Source of the DNA: Actinomycetales bacterium
GTDB lineage: Bacteria > Actinomycetota > Actinomycetes > Actinomycetales > Microbacteriaceae
Direction of reading: 5' to 3'
Length of the DNA stretch: 54,171 nucleotides
NCBI GenBank assembly: GCA_015655445.1
Contig: JAATFA010000032.1
Span: 1-54,171 of the forward strand
Under the pieces are notes generated by a model. The model had not been told where the DNA came from and did not search any database. It saw only the letters and a program-made list of their open reading frames with translations. Shown here piece after piece: positions 17,240 to 27,398 of this stretch. Positions within the stretch are counted from its first letter, which is position 1. Each line of letters starts with the position of its first letter. Both the position numbers and the translations under genes were made by a program.

Positions 17240-18505
17240 CTACCGCCGGGTCGAGGCGGCCTGCGAGCAGGTCTGCTGGGCGGCCGTCTGGCCGTAGGCG
17301 TCCACGGTGGGGGCGGGGGCCGGCGTCGACTGCCCCGGAGCGGGCGTCTCCGATGGCGACGTCGGGCTCGGGCTCTGCGAGGGGGACGCGGCGTTCGGGT
17401 CCTCGACGGCGCCCTCGCGTCCACTCTGGTCCCCGAGCGCGAACGGCTGGTCCGCCTTCACGAGCGCCATGAGCTGCGTGGCCGCCTCCGTATCCGGGCG
17501 CACCTTGCTCGCGAGCGCCGACCCGGCCGGGTAGCCGACGGTCGGGTACTGCACGAAGACGACGGAGTCGAGCGGGATGTCCTTGAGCGCCTGCGCCATC
17601 GAGATCATCGTGTCGATGTTGGCGAGGCTGCTCGAGAGCGTCATGTTGTCGCGCGCGGCGTAGGCGAGCTGCACGACCTTCTTCGGGTTGCCGAGCGTGT
17701 CGGCGCTGCGGAGGGTGCGCACGAGCGAGGCGAGGAAGACCTGCTGGGACGCGACGCGGCCGAGGTCGCTCCCGTCCCCGACGCCGTGCCGCGTGCGCAG
17801 GAAGGCGAGGGCCTGCTGACCGGAGAGCACGTGGGTGCCGCCCGTGGGCAGGTCGAGGCCCGACTGCGGATCGACGATCGGCCCCGTCGTGCACACGGGC
17901 ACGCCGCCGACCGCGTTCGACATCGCGACGACGCCGTCGAAGGTGATGAGGCCCGCGAACTGGATGGTGAGGCCCGTGAGGTCCTCGACCGTGTCGTGCA
18001 CGCACGCGAGACCGCCGTACTGGAACGCGTTGTTGATGGGCTGGCCCGACATCGCCGAATGGGTGCGGCCCGTGTCGGGGTCCGTGCACGACGGGATCGG
18101 CACGACCGTGTCGCGCGGGATCGTGATCGCAACCGCGCGCGTGTGGTCGGCGGAGACGTGCAGCAGGATGTTGACGTCGTTGAGGGTCGCGTCGCGCTTG
18201 CCGCCGTACTCGTTCCCCTGGGTCGGGCTGTTGTCGGTGCCGACGATGAGCACGTTGAACCCGCCGGGATAGGCGCCGATCGCGGGCGGCGGCGCGTTCG
18301 CCTCGCCGATGTCGACGGTCTTGAAGCCGGAGGCGAAGCTGTAGACGGCGATGCCGGCGACGACGACGACGCTGACGAGCACGACGGCGAGCGCCGCGGC
18401 GACGAAGGCGAGCACCGAGCGCCACGCGGTGCGCGGGGTGAGGCGCCCGTGACGCGCGTAGGAGGCGACGCGCACGCGCGAGCGCGTGGGCAGCGTGTCG
18501 CTCAT
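17240..18505 (-). CDS. LytR-CpsA-Psr (LCP) family cell-wall glycopolymer transferase, copy 2
   Basis: 421 residues with the same plan as copy 1: basic tail, a transmembrane helix at about 30-58, and an LCP domain with FNVLIVGTDNSPT, LNDVNILLHVSADHT, ITIPRDTVVPIP and FLRTRHGVGDGSDLGRVASQQ. A Ser/Pro/Thr linker and QTCSQ end follow. The two proteins share long identical blocks such as FLRTRHGVGDGSDLGR and FAGLITF, so they are recent or well-conserved paralogues. The ATG at 18505 opens MSDTLPTRSR; upstream in-frame codons do not look like protein. The 219 nt after it, to the HAD gene, hold repeated GC-rich words but nothing I can name. Confidence 0.92.
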   Translation of the reverse strand: MSDTLPTRSRVRVASYARHGRLTPRTAWRSVLAFVAAALAVVLVSVVVVAGIAVYSFASGFKTVDIGEANAPPPAIGAYPGGFNVLIVGTDNSPTQGNEYGGKRDATLNDVNILLHVSADHTRAVAITIPRDTVVPIPSCTDPDTGRTHSAMSGQPINNAFQYGGLACVHDTVEDLTGLTIQFAGLITFDGVVAMSNAVGGVPVCTTGPIVDPQSGLDLPTGGTHVLSGQQALAFLRTRHGVGDGSDLGRVASQQVFLASLVRTLRSADTLGNPKKVVQLAYAARDNMTLSSSLANIDTMISMAQALKDIPLDSVVFVQYPTVGYPAGSALASKVRPDTEAATQLMALVKADQPFALGDQSGREGAVEDPNAASPSQSPSPTSPSETPAPGQSTPAPAPTVDAYGQTAAQQTCSQAASTRR

Positions 18506-18724
18506 CCGGTTCTTCCTCGGGCTCGGCGACGAGGGGGCCGCGGCCGTGCGGGGCGGCCTGCGGGCCTCGTCGGACAAAGAAAGGAGTGTAACCGGCGATC
18601 GCCCGCGAATCGCTGAGAAGCGCCGGAGCCGGGGCACGCCGCGCCGGCTCCGGGCGCGCGGAGCACGGTCGAAGCACGCGGACGGCGGAGCACGGTCAGG
18701 GCACGCGGGGCACGCGGCGCGCCG

Positions 18725-19528
18725 TCAGAGCGCGCGCAGAACGAGCGCGACGCCGTCCTCGAGCTCGCTCGCCGTGCGCTCGTTCGCGACCGCGCGCACC
18801 TCCGCGGGCGCCTGCCCCATCGCGATGCCCCGGCCCTCCGCCGCGGCCCACGCGAGCATGTCGATGTCGTTGCGTCCGTCCCCGACGGCGACGACGCGCG
18901 AGCGCGGGATGCCGAGGGCCTCGCGCACGCGCTCGAGCGCCGTCGCCTTGTTGACGCCGTCGGGGGCGATGTCGAGCCACGCCGTCCAGCCCACGTTGTA
19001 GGTCACGCGGTGCAGGCCCATCCGGTCGACGACCTGCAGGAACTCCTCCACGTCGTGCTCGGGCGAGATGACGACGACGCGCGTCGCACGCGAGCCGAGG
19101 AGGTCGTCGAACGACACGCGCTCGCTCGTGGCGCCGAGCGAGCCGTCCGGGAACTCGCCGCCCGCGTAGCGGTAGAGCCCCTCCTCGTCCTCGACGGCGA
19201 ACCGCGCCGTGCTCAGGTAGCCGCGGATCGTCGTGAGCACCTCGCTCGGGTCGAACGCCTCCACCCAGCGGCGCACGTAGCCGCGCGGCGCCTGGGGGTC
19301 GCGCTCGAGCGTGATGGCCCCGTTCGAGCACACGACGAACCGCGGCGCGATGTCGAGGCGGTCGAGAACGGGCAGCGCCATCGAGGCCGACCGCCCGGTA
19401 GCGAGCGTCACCTCGTGCCCCTCGTCGCGCGCGTGTCGCACGGCCTCCGCGACGGGCCGCGTGATCGAGCCGTCCTCCCGCAGCACCGTGCCGTCGACGT
19501 CGAGTGCGACGAGCAGGCGATCCGTCAT
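18725..19528 (-). CDS. HAD-superfamily phosphatase, Cof/YbiV type
   Basis: 267 residues. Motif I is ALDVDGTVL (Asp10, Asp12), motif [10 protein letters not shown], and motif [18 protein letters not shown]2-type cap lies between them. It should be a cytoplasmic Mg-dependent phosphatase for small phosphorylated metabolites; the substrate cannot be read from sequence. Its ATG overlaps the serS stop (ATGA), so the two are translated together. The HAD gene after serS may simply be co-expressed housekeeping, or it may remove a phosphorylated by-product. Confidence 0.92.
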   Translation of the reverse strand: MTDRLLVALDVDGTVLREDGSITRPVAEAVRHARDEGHEVTLATGRSASMALPVLDRLDIAPRFVVCSNGAITLERDPQAPRGYVRRWVEAFDPSEVLTTIRGYLSTARFAVEDEEGLYRYAGGEFPDGSLGATSERVSFDDLLGSRATRVVVISPEHDVEEFLQVVDRMGLHRVTYNVGWTAWLDIAPDGVNKATALERVREALGIPRSRVVAVGDGRNDIDMLAWAAAEGRGIAMGQAPAEVRAVANERTASELEDGVALVLRAL

Positions 19529-20787
19529 CGCACGGGCTCCAGCACCTCGAGGCCGCCGAGGTACCGGCGCAGCACCTCGGGCACGTGGACGGAGCCGTCC
19601 GCGCGCTGGTGGGTCTCGAGGATCGCGACGATCCAGCGCGTCGTCGCGAGCGTGCCGTTGAGCGTCGCGACGGGTGCCGTGCCCGACGCGGTGCGCTGCC
19701 GGATGGCGAGCCTGCGCGCCTGGAACGTCGTGCAGTTGCTCGTGCTCGTGAGCTCGCGGTACGCGTTCTGCGTCGGCACCCACGCCTCGACGTCGAACTT
19801 GCGCGCCGCGCTCGTGCCGAGGTCGCCGGCGGCCGTGTCGATGACGCGGTAGCTCAGGCCCAGGGACTGCAGCATGCCCTCCTGCATCGCGAGCAGACGC
19901 TCGTGCTCGGCCTCCGCGTCCGCGGGGTCGACGTAGCTGAACATCTCGAGCTTGTCGAACTGGTGCACGCGGATGATGCCGCGCGTGTCCTTGCCGTAGC
20001 TGCCCGCCTCGCGCCGGTAGCACGTCGACCAGCCCGCGTACCGCAGCGGGCCGGAGGAGAGGTCGAGGATCTCGTCCGCGTGGTATCCGGCGAGCGCGAC
20101 CTCGCTCGTCCCCGTGAGGTAGAGGTCGTCGTCGGGCAGGCGGTAGACCTCGTCCGCGTGCTCGCCGAGGAAGCCCGTGCCCTGCATGACCGAGGGCTTG
20201 ACGAGCGTGGGGGTGATGAGCGGGACGAAGCCCGCCGCGAGCGCACGGTCCAAGCCGAGCATCATGATCGCGAGCTCGAGCCGGGCGCCGATGCCCTTGA
20301 GGAAGTAGAAGCGCGCGCCGGACACCTTCGTGCCGCGCGCCATGTCGATCGCGTCGAGGCGCTCGCCGAGGGCGAGGTGGTCGAGCGGCTCGAAGTCGAA
20401 GGCCGGCCGCTCGCCGACCTCGCGGATGGTCACGAAGTCGTCCTCGCCGCCCGCGGGCACGCCCTCGAGCACGATGTTCGGGATCGATCCGGCGACCTCC
20501 GCGAAGGCGGCCTCCGCGTCGTTCACGCGCTGGCTCGCCTCCTTGACGCGCGCCGCGAGCTCTTGCGCCTGCGCGACGAGGGCGCCCTTCTCCTCCTTCG
20601 GCGCGGCCGCGACGCGCTTGCCGAGCGCGTTCTGCTCCGCGCGCAGGGCCTCGAAGGCGGTGATGGCGGCGCGGCGTTCGGCGTCGGCGGCGAGAGCGCC
20701 GTCGACGAGGTCGACGGAGGCGCCCCGTGCCCGCTGCGACGCCCGCACGACCTCGGGATGCTCGCGCAGGAGCTGCGGATCGATCAC
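19525..20787 (-). CDS. serS: Seryl-tRNA synthetase
   Basis: 420 residues, usual length. The N-terminal coiled-coil tRNA-binding arm (about 28-105, [21 protein letters not shown]) precedes the class II catalytic core with [33 protein letters not shown] (motif 2) and [16 protein letters not shown], and the C-terminal motif 3 (HTLNGT-like reading [12 protein letters not shown]). It charges tRNA-Ser; two tRNA-Ser genes lie 2.4-8.3 kb away on the same strand. GTG start at 20787. Confidence 0.96.
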   Translation of the reverse strand: MIDPQLLREHPEVVRASQRARGASVDLVDGALAADAERRAAITAFEALRAEQNALGKRVAAAPKEEKGALVAQAQELAARVKEASQRVNDAEAAFAEVAGSIPNIVLEGVPAGGEDDFVTIREVGERPAFDFEPLDHLALGERLDAIDMARGTKVSGARFYFLKGIGARLELAIMMLGLDRALAAGFVPLITPTLVKPSVMQGTGFLGEHADEVYRLPDDDLYLTGTSEVALAGYHADEILDLSSGPLRYAGWSTCYRREAGSYGKDTRGIIRVHQFDKLEMFSYVDPADAEAEHERLLAMQEGMLQSLGLSYRVIDTAAGDLGTSAARKFDVEAWVPTQNAYRELTSTSNCTTFQARRLAIRQRTASGTAPVATLNGTLATTRWIVAILETHQRADGSVHVPEVLRRYLGGLEVLEPVR

Positions 20788-20909
20788 CCGATCAGCCTAC
20801 CGACCGCCTCCCGCCCCTCGACGGCGGCCCGTGAGGTCCGGGCGGCGCCGCTGCTCACCTCGTCCGGCCGCGTACGATCCGCAGCTGGCCGGTCGGAGCC
20901 CGCGGCGAC

Positions 20910-20963
20910 ACCCATCCGGTGCCCACCACCCATCCGGTGCCCACCACCCATCCGCTGCCCACT
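20910..20963. repeat. Three tandem 18-nt repeats
   Basis: The unit ACCCATCCGGTGCCCACC occurs at 20910-20927 and 20928-20945, with a third copy at 20946-20963 differing at two places. It lies downstream of the eroded permease fragment. On the minus strand it would read a six-residue HRMGGG repeat. Confidence 0.85.
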
Positions 20964-20964
20964 C

Positions 20965-21560
20965 CTCGCCCGGCGCTCACGCGCGGATCGCCTGGGCGGC
21001 TCGATCCGCGCGGCTCGCATCGCCGGCAGGATCGCCGATGCGACGCCTGTCGCGAGGCCGCCGATCGCCCGGCGGAGCGCTATCTCGCCCGTCCGGCTGA
21101 CCACGCTGAGGGAGAGCGTCGTCGCGGCGCTGAAGGAGGCGAGCAGCAGTATCGCGATCGAGATGGCACCGATGAATACGGTGAAATCGGCGTCGACGCC
21201 GCGCCGCGACGTCCTGCCCATCCGATCGCATCTCCCCGTCGAGCATGGAAACGCGCCGCTCGGCGTACGCGGCGATGCGCGGATCGTGGGTAATGACGAG
21301 CACCGTCGCGCCCGCCGCGTGAAGACTCCGCAGGTGGTCCATCACGATCGCCGCATTCGCGCTGTCGAGGTTGCCGGTCGGTTCGTCGGCCAGCACGACG
21401 CGCGGCTGGAACGACACCGCACGGGCGATCGCGAGCCGCTGCCGTTCGCCCCCCCGAGAGGAGGACCGCCCGGTGCCCTGAGCGGGCGCGCAGGCCGAAG
21501 CGATCCAAGAGCGGCGCAACGATCTCGCGCTGCCGTGTCGGCGCGGTGGCCGGTGCTCGA
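20965..21560 (-). pseudogene. Remnant of a MacB/LolD-like ABC exporter (ATPase and FtsX-like permease)
   Basis: From 21545 downwards one frame reads IVAPLLDRFGLRARSGHRA up to LLSGG. A +1 shift in a run of seven Gs (21449-21455 on the plus strand as C7) then continues ERQRLAIARAVS, VVLADEPTGNLDSA and VLVITHDPRIAAYAERR. The Walker A half is missing. It runs into DFTVFIGAISIAILLLAS and SVVSRTGEIALRRAIGG (FtsX-like), joined to LATGVASAILPAMRAARIEP by an internal deletion. So both subunits are broken. Six Gs instead of seven would restore the LSGGERQR signature. Confidence 0.8.
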
Positions 21561-21601
21561 ATCCGGCTGGGGCAGCGCATCCAACGGCTACGGTGGTCAG
21601 C

Positions 21602-22687
21602 ATGACCGCGTCCCCGGCACCCGGCGCGCCCGAGCCGCACGCCGGCGCGCCGGTCGCCGCGGTCGTCTACAACCCGACGAAGGTGCAGCTCGACCAGCTG
21701 CGAGCGGCCGTCAGCGCCGCCGAGCGGGACGCCGGATGGGGGCCGACGCTGTGGTTCGCGACGACCGTCGACGACCCGGGCAGCGGCATGACGCGCGACG
21801 CGCTCGCGCAGGACGCCGCGATCGTGATGGCCGCAGGCGGCGACGGCACGGTGCGCGCGGTCGCCGAGGCGCTCCGCGGCACGGGCGTGCCGATCGGCCT
21901 GCTGCCCGCCGGCACGGGCAACCTGCTCGCGCGCAACCTCGACCTCACGCTCGCCCACCTCGACACGTCGGTGCGCACGGCGTTCACGGGCGCCGATCGC
22001 CCGATCGACCTCGGGGTGCTCGAGGCCGAGCGGCCCGACGGGTCCCGGCAGCGCAACGTGTTCCTCGTCATGGCCGGCTTCGGGCTCGACGCGCAGATGA
22101 TCGCCCACACGCGCCCCGAGCTCAAGCGACGCGTCGGATGGCTCGCCTACGCCGAGGCGATCGCGCGCTCCCTGCGTGACCGCCATCGCGTGCGGCTGCG
22201 CTACAAGCTCGACGACGAGCCCGTGCGCGCGATGCGCGTGCACACGATCCTCATCGGCAACTGCGGCTCGCTGCCCGGCAACATCCTGCTCCTGCCGGAG
22301 GCCGCCGTCGACGACGGCCTCTTCGACATCGTCGCCCTGCGCCCGGAGGGACTCCTCGGCTGGCTGCAGATCTGGCTCAAGATCACGTGGGAGAACGGCA
22401 TCCTGCGGCGCACGCAGGTCGGCCGCAAGCTCATGGGCCTCCGCCGCGAGATCCGCACGCTGCGCTACCTGAAGGGACGGCGGCTCATCCTGCGCCTCGA
22501 CCAGCCGGAGGAGTACGAGCTCGACGGCGACGCGTTCGGCGCGGCGATCGCGATCCGCACGTGGGTGGACCCGGGCGCGCTGCTCGTGCGGACACCCCGC
22601 GTCGAGCATGTCGGCCCCGGGCGCCCTCACGGAGCGGGCATGACGACGAGCGCACGACCGGTGACCTCGCCGCGAGCGAGCGCCTGA
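21602..22687 (+). CDS. Diacylglycerol kinase-like / lipid kinase family protein
   Basis: 361 residues. The DAGK catalytic domain is at the N-terminus: VVYNPTKVQ, MAAGGDGTVRAVAEAL (nucleotide-binding GGDGT) and IGLLPAGTGNLLARNL. The C-terminal lobe has GFGLDAQMI and LLPEAAVDDGLFDIV. It probably phosphorylates diacylglycerol or a related lipid at the membrane. The ATG at 21602 gives the natural MTASPAPG start; a GTG three codons upstream is possible. The last 61 nt overlap the end of the convergent alcohol dehydrogenase gene, and the C-terminal 20 residues are low-complexity as a result. Confidence 0.9.
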   Translation: MTASPAPGAPEPHAGAPVAAVVYNPTKVQLDQLRAAVSAAERDAGWGPTLWFATTVDDPGSGMTRDALAQDAAIVMAAGGDGTVRAVAEALRGTGVPIGLLPAGTGNLLARNLDLTLAHLDTSVRTAFTGADRPIDLGVLEAERPDGSRQRNVFLVMAGFGLDAQMIAHTRPELKRRVGWLAYAEAIARSLRDRHRVRLRYKLDDEPVRAMRVHTILIGNCGSLPGNILLLPEAAVDDGLFDIVALRPEGLLGWLQIWLKITWENGILRRTQVGRKLMGLRREIRTLRYLKGRRLILRLDQPEEYELDGDAFGAAIAIRTWVDPGALLVRTPRVEHVGPGRPHGAGMTTSARPVTSPRASA

Positions 22688-23787
22688 TACGCCTCGTCGG
22701 CATGCTCGAGGTCGTAGCGGCGCGTGACGACCTCGCTCGCGTCGAACACTCCCCGCCGTGCGAGCTCGACGACGCGGGGCAGGTCCGTGCGCGTGCGGGC
22801 GCCGAACGATCCGGAGATCGTGTGGCCGCGGCGAACGAGCGGCGTGATCCGGATCGCGGCCTCCGCGTCGCCCGCCGCGATCCCGACGGCGACCATCCGG
22901 CCGCCGTCCGCGAGCATGGCGACCGCTTGCGCGAACGTCGCGGGCCGGCCGAGCGCCTCGAACGCGACGTCCACGCCCCGGCCGTCGGTGATCCGGCGCA
23001 CCGCCTCGATCGCGTCCTCACGCCCCGAGTCGACGATGTGGGTCGCCCCGAGCCTGCGCGCGCTCTCGAGCTTCTCGGCCGCCACGTCGACGGCGATCAC
23101 GGGATCGGCCCCGCTCGCGCGCGCGAGCTGCACGAGACCCGAGCCGACGCCGCCGACCGCGACGACCGCGACCGACTCGCCCGCCTCGAGGCGGGCCGCG
23201 CGGTGGACGGCGCCGTACGATGTGAAGGCTGCGCAGCCGAGGATCGCGGCCGCGTCCGGCACGAGCTCCGCAGGCCGCCTCACGAGCGCCGAGAGGGGCA
23301 CGACGCAGTACTCGGCGAGGCCGCCCATCGAGTACATCGCGAGGAACGAGCCGTCGGGCATCGAGAGCCGGCTCTCGCCGTCGAAGAGCGTGCCGTGCAG
23401 ACGGTTCTGCCCGAAGAAGGCCGAGCACAGGTCGTCACGGCCGCGCCGGCACGCCTCGCAGCGCGTGCACGGCATGATGAAGGCGCCCACGACCGGGTCG
23501 CCGGGGGCGAGCCCCCGGTCCTCGGCCGTGCCCGCGCCGATCGCGACGATCGTGCCGCTGATCTCGTGGCCGAGCACGGCCGGTCGGGGGAAGGCGACCT
23601 CGCCGCGCATGACGTGCAGGTCGGTGTGGCACACCCCGCATGCGAGGACGCGCACAAGGGCCTCCTCCGCACGCGGACGCGGCACGGGGATCGTGTGCAT
23701 CGTGAGCTCCGGCCGGTCGCCCACGAGCACGGCGGCCCGCATCGTCTGCGGAACGCCCCCGGACTCCGTCATCCCGGACCCCGTCAT
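22627..23787 (-). CDS. Zinc-dependent alcohol dehydrogenase
   Basis: 386 residues of the medium-chain family. The catalytic zinc site is CGVCHTDLH and VLGHEISG. The structural zinc site is PCTRCEACRRGRDDLC. The nucleotide fold has VAVGGVGSGLVQLA followed by AVDVAAEKLE, which favours NAD(H). It oxidises an alcohol or reduces an aldehyde; the closest functional guess is a formaldehyde/aryl-alcohol-type enzyme of actinobacteria. The ATG at 23787 has GGAGG 6 nt upstream; a second ATG lies five codons in. It overlaps the kinase gene tail to tail by 61 nt. Confidence 0.92.
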   Translation of the reverse strand: MTGSGMTESGGVPQTMRAAVLVGDRPELTMHTIPVPRPRAEEALVRVLACGVCHTDLHVMRGEVAFPRPAVLGHEISGTIVAIGAGTAEDRGLAPGDPVVGAFIMPCTRCEACRRGRDDLCSAFFGQNRLHGTLFDGESRLSMPDGSFLAMYSMGGLAEYCVVPLSALVRRPAELVPDAAAILGCAAFTSYGAVHRAARLEAGESVAVVAVGGVGSGLVQLARASGADPVIAVDVAAEKLESARRLGATHIVDSGREDAIEAVRRITDGRGVDVAFEALGRPATFAQAVAMLADGGRMVAVGIAAGDAEAAIRITPLVRRGHTISGSFGARTRTDLPRVVELARRGVFDASEVVTRRYDLEHADEAYQALARGEVTGRALVVMPAP

Positions 23788-23909
23788 CCTCGACCTCCGC
23801 TCCTCTCGCCGGCGGCGCCGCCCGCCCGGCGCGACGAGCCTAGCCCGCGTGCGACGGCCGGGCGGGACGTGTGCGGGAGGACGGACGCGGCTCGTACGCG
23901 CCCCGCCGC

Positions 23910-24863
23910 CTACGGCTCGCGCGCGTCCCCGTCCACGATCGACTCGAGCCACTCGCGCGCCTCGCGGAACGCGGTGTCGCTGTAGCGCGTCGTGACCTCG
24001 ATCGAGCGCCGGTCCGCGCGCGGGTAGGAGCCGAGGAAGATGACGCTCGGGCTGTAGCGCTTGAGGCCGAGGAGGGCGTCGGCGACCCGCTCGTCGCGCA
24101 CGTGGCCGTCGAGGTCGATGACGAAGCGGTACCGCCCGAGCTCGTCGCCGATCGGCCGGGACTCGATGAGCGACATGTTGACCCCGCGCGTCGCGAACTG
24201 CTCGAGCATCTCCAGCAGCGACCCCGGCTCGTCGGTCGGCAGCTCCGCGATGATGCTCGTCTTGTCCGCGCCCGTCGGCTCCGGCACGCGCGCGGCGCGG
24301 CTCACGAGCACGAAGCGCGTGACGGCGTGCGGGTTGTCGCCGATGTCGTCGGCGAGCACGACGACGTCCCGCCCCTCCGTGATCCCGGGCGGGGCGATCG
24401 CCGCGTCCGCGAGCACGTGCTCGCCCGTGAGGTCGTCGGCGGCGGCGACGTTGGACGTCGCGGGCACGTGCGCGTGCTCCGGGAGGGCGCGCTCGAGCCA
24501 GCCGTGGCACTGCGCGTAGGCGACCGGATGCGCGGCGACGACGTGCACGTCCTCGAGCCTCGTGCCGGGCAGCGCGACGAGCACGAAGCGCACGGGCACG
24601 AGGTACTCGCCGACGATGCGCAGGTTCGGGATGCTCGCGAGCGCGTCCTGGGTCGCGCTCACGCCGCCGTCGACGCTGTTCTCGATCGCGATCATCGCGG
24701 CCGTGCTGCGCCCGGTGACGACGTCGTCGAGCGCCTCGCCCACGTTGTTGACGCTGCGCCAGCGCTTGCCGCGCGCGCGCTCGACCTGCTGCAGCGCGGC
24801 CCACGTGAAGGTGCCGGGAGGTCCCAGGTAGCTGTAGCTCTCCTCCGCCTCCGCAGCCGACAT
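23910..24863 (-). CDS. pheA: Prephenate dehydratase
   Basis: 317 residues; converts prephenate to phenylpyruvate in phenylalanine synthesis. The catalytic domain begins YSYLGPPGTFTWAAL, contains IENSVDGGV and ends with the TRF motif (HAVTRFVLVS). A C-terminal ACT domain (about 205-285) carries ESRPIG, the phenylalanine-binding signature, so feedback inhibition is expected. It stands alone, without a chorismate mutase domain. Divergent from pgm with only 63 nt between starts, so the two probably share a control region. Confidence 0.95.
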   Translation of the reverse strand: MSAAEAEESYSYLGPPGTFTWAALQQVERARGKRWRSVNNVGEALDDVVTGRSTAAMIAIENSVDGGVSATQDALASIPNLRIVGEYLVPVRFVLVALPGTRLEDVHVVAAHPVAYAQCHGWLERALPEHAHVPATSNVAAADDLTGEHVLADAAIAPPGITEGRDVVVLADDIGDNPHAVTRFVLVSRAARVPEPTGADKTSIIAELPTDEPGSLLEMLEQFATRGVNMSLIESRPIGDELGRYRFVIDLDGHVRDERVADALLGLKRYSPSVIFLGSYPRADRRSIEVTTRYSDTAFREAREWLESIVDGDAREP

Positions 24864-24926
24864 GTCCCGGAGTCTATCGGCGACTCGCACCCCCGCCCAG
24901 GCGCGCCCGGATGACAGACTGGGGGC

Positions 24927-26549
<1,623 letters not shown>

Positions 26550-26642
26550 GCGCCCGCGCAGACCTCCGTCGACCACGACGGGGGCCGGCGCGTCGGCCAC
26601 GGTCTGCACGGGGTCGGCTGAGCCGCTCGACCGCCTCCGCGC

Positions 26643-27398
26643 TCAGCCCAGCGCTCGCGCGGCGTCGACGGCCGCCGCCGCGAGCGAGGCGTCCGTCTCG
26701 AAGTGCGTGTCCGACTCGGGCCCCGCGATCGCGGCGCCGAGCGCGACCCACGGGCGCCCCGTCGGCGGGTCCGCGCGTCGCTTGGCGGACAGATGCACCG
26801 CGCGGGCTCCCGCACGCGACAGGGCGGCGACGTCCGCGGCGCTCACCCCTCCCCCCGCCACGACCTCCAGGCGCGGGAACTCCGCGGCGAGCCCGCCGAT
26901 CACGCCGAGGCCCTCGACCGCACGCGGGGCGCCGCCCGAGGTGAGCACGCGCGCGACGCCCACCGACTCGAGGCGCGCGAGCTCGCGCGTGGGATCCGCC
27001 ACGAGGTCGATGGCGCGGGAGAGCACGATCGCCACGTCGGCGCGACCCTCGCGCGCCGCCTCGGCGAGGCGTCGCACGCCGTCCACGTCGACGCCGCCCT
27101 CCCGCGTGAGCGCGCCGACGACGACGGCCTCGGCCCCCGCACGTGCCGCGAGCTCGGCGTCCCGTGCCATGACCGCGACGTCCTCCGCCTCGTAGCAGAA
27201 GTCGCCCGGCCGGCAGCGGATGAGCACCGCCACGGGCAGCGGGCCCGCGACGCACAGCTCCACGGCCGCGGCCGAGGGCGTCAGCCCGCCGAGCTCGAGC
27301 CCCGCGGAGAGCTCGATGCGGTCGGCGCCTACCCGCGCCGCGGTCGCCGCCCCGCGCGCCCCCGCGACGGCGACCTCGACGAGGGGGCGAGCGGTCAC
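26643..27398 (-). CDS. cutC: CutC-family TIM-barrel protein
   Basis: 251 residues. VEVAVAGARGAATAARVGADRIELSAG, LGGLTPS, VLIRCRPGDFCY, LTSGGAPRAVEGL and VVAGGGVSA match the CutC family, named for copper homeostasis in E. coli, though that role is disputed and the fold looks like an aldolase-type enzyme. Its GTG start overlaps the M81 stop (GTGA), so it belongs to the same transcript as the M81 and ROK genes. That placement in a catabolic locus fits an enzymatic role better than metal handling (inference). Confidence 0.92.
   Translation of the reverse strand: MTARPLVEVAVAGARGAATAARVGADRIELSAGLELGGLTPSAAAVELCVAGPLPVAVLIRCRPGDFCYEAEDVAVMARDAELAARAGAEAVVVGALTREGGVDVDGVRRLAEAAREGRADVAIVLSRAIDLVADPTRELARLESVGVARVLTSGGAPRAVEGLGVIGGLAAEFPRLEVVAGGGVSAADVAALSRAGARAVHLSAKRRADPPTGRPWVALGAAIAGPESDTHFETDASLAAAAVDAARALG

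Noticed and set aside
17031-18677. Minus-strand frame ending in a peptide like SERPMELVLKTSG
   Set aside because: That peptide is translation of tRNA-Ser(TGA); the rest is a shadow of the second LCP gene.
20910-20963. Tandem repeats considered as a CRISPR array
   Set aside because: Units are 18 nt, directly adjacent, with no spacers and no cas genes in the window.
19504-22179. An 891-codon plus-strand frame across serS and the exporter remnant
   Set aside because: It spans the complement of serS and unrelated sequence and shows no domain; a GC shadow.
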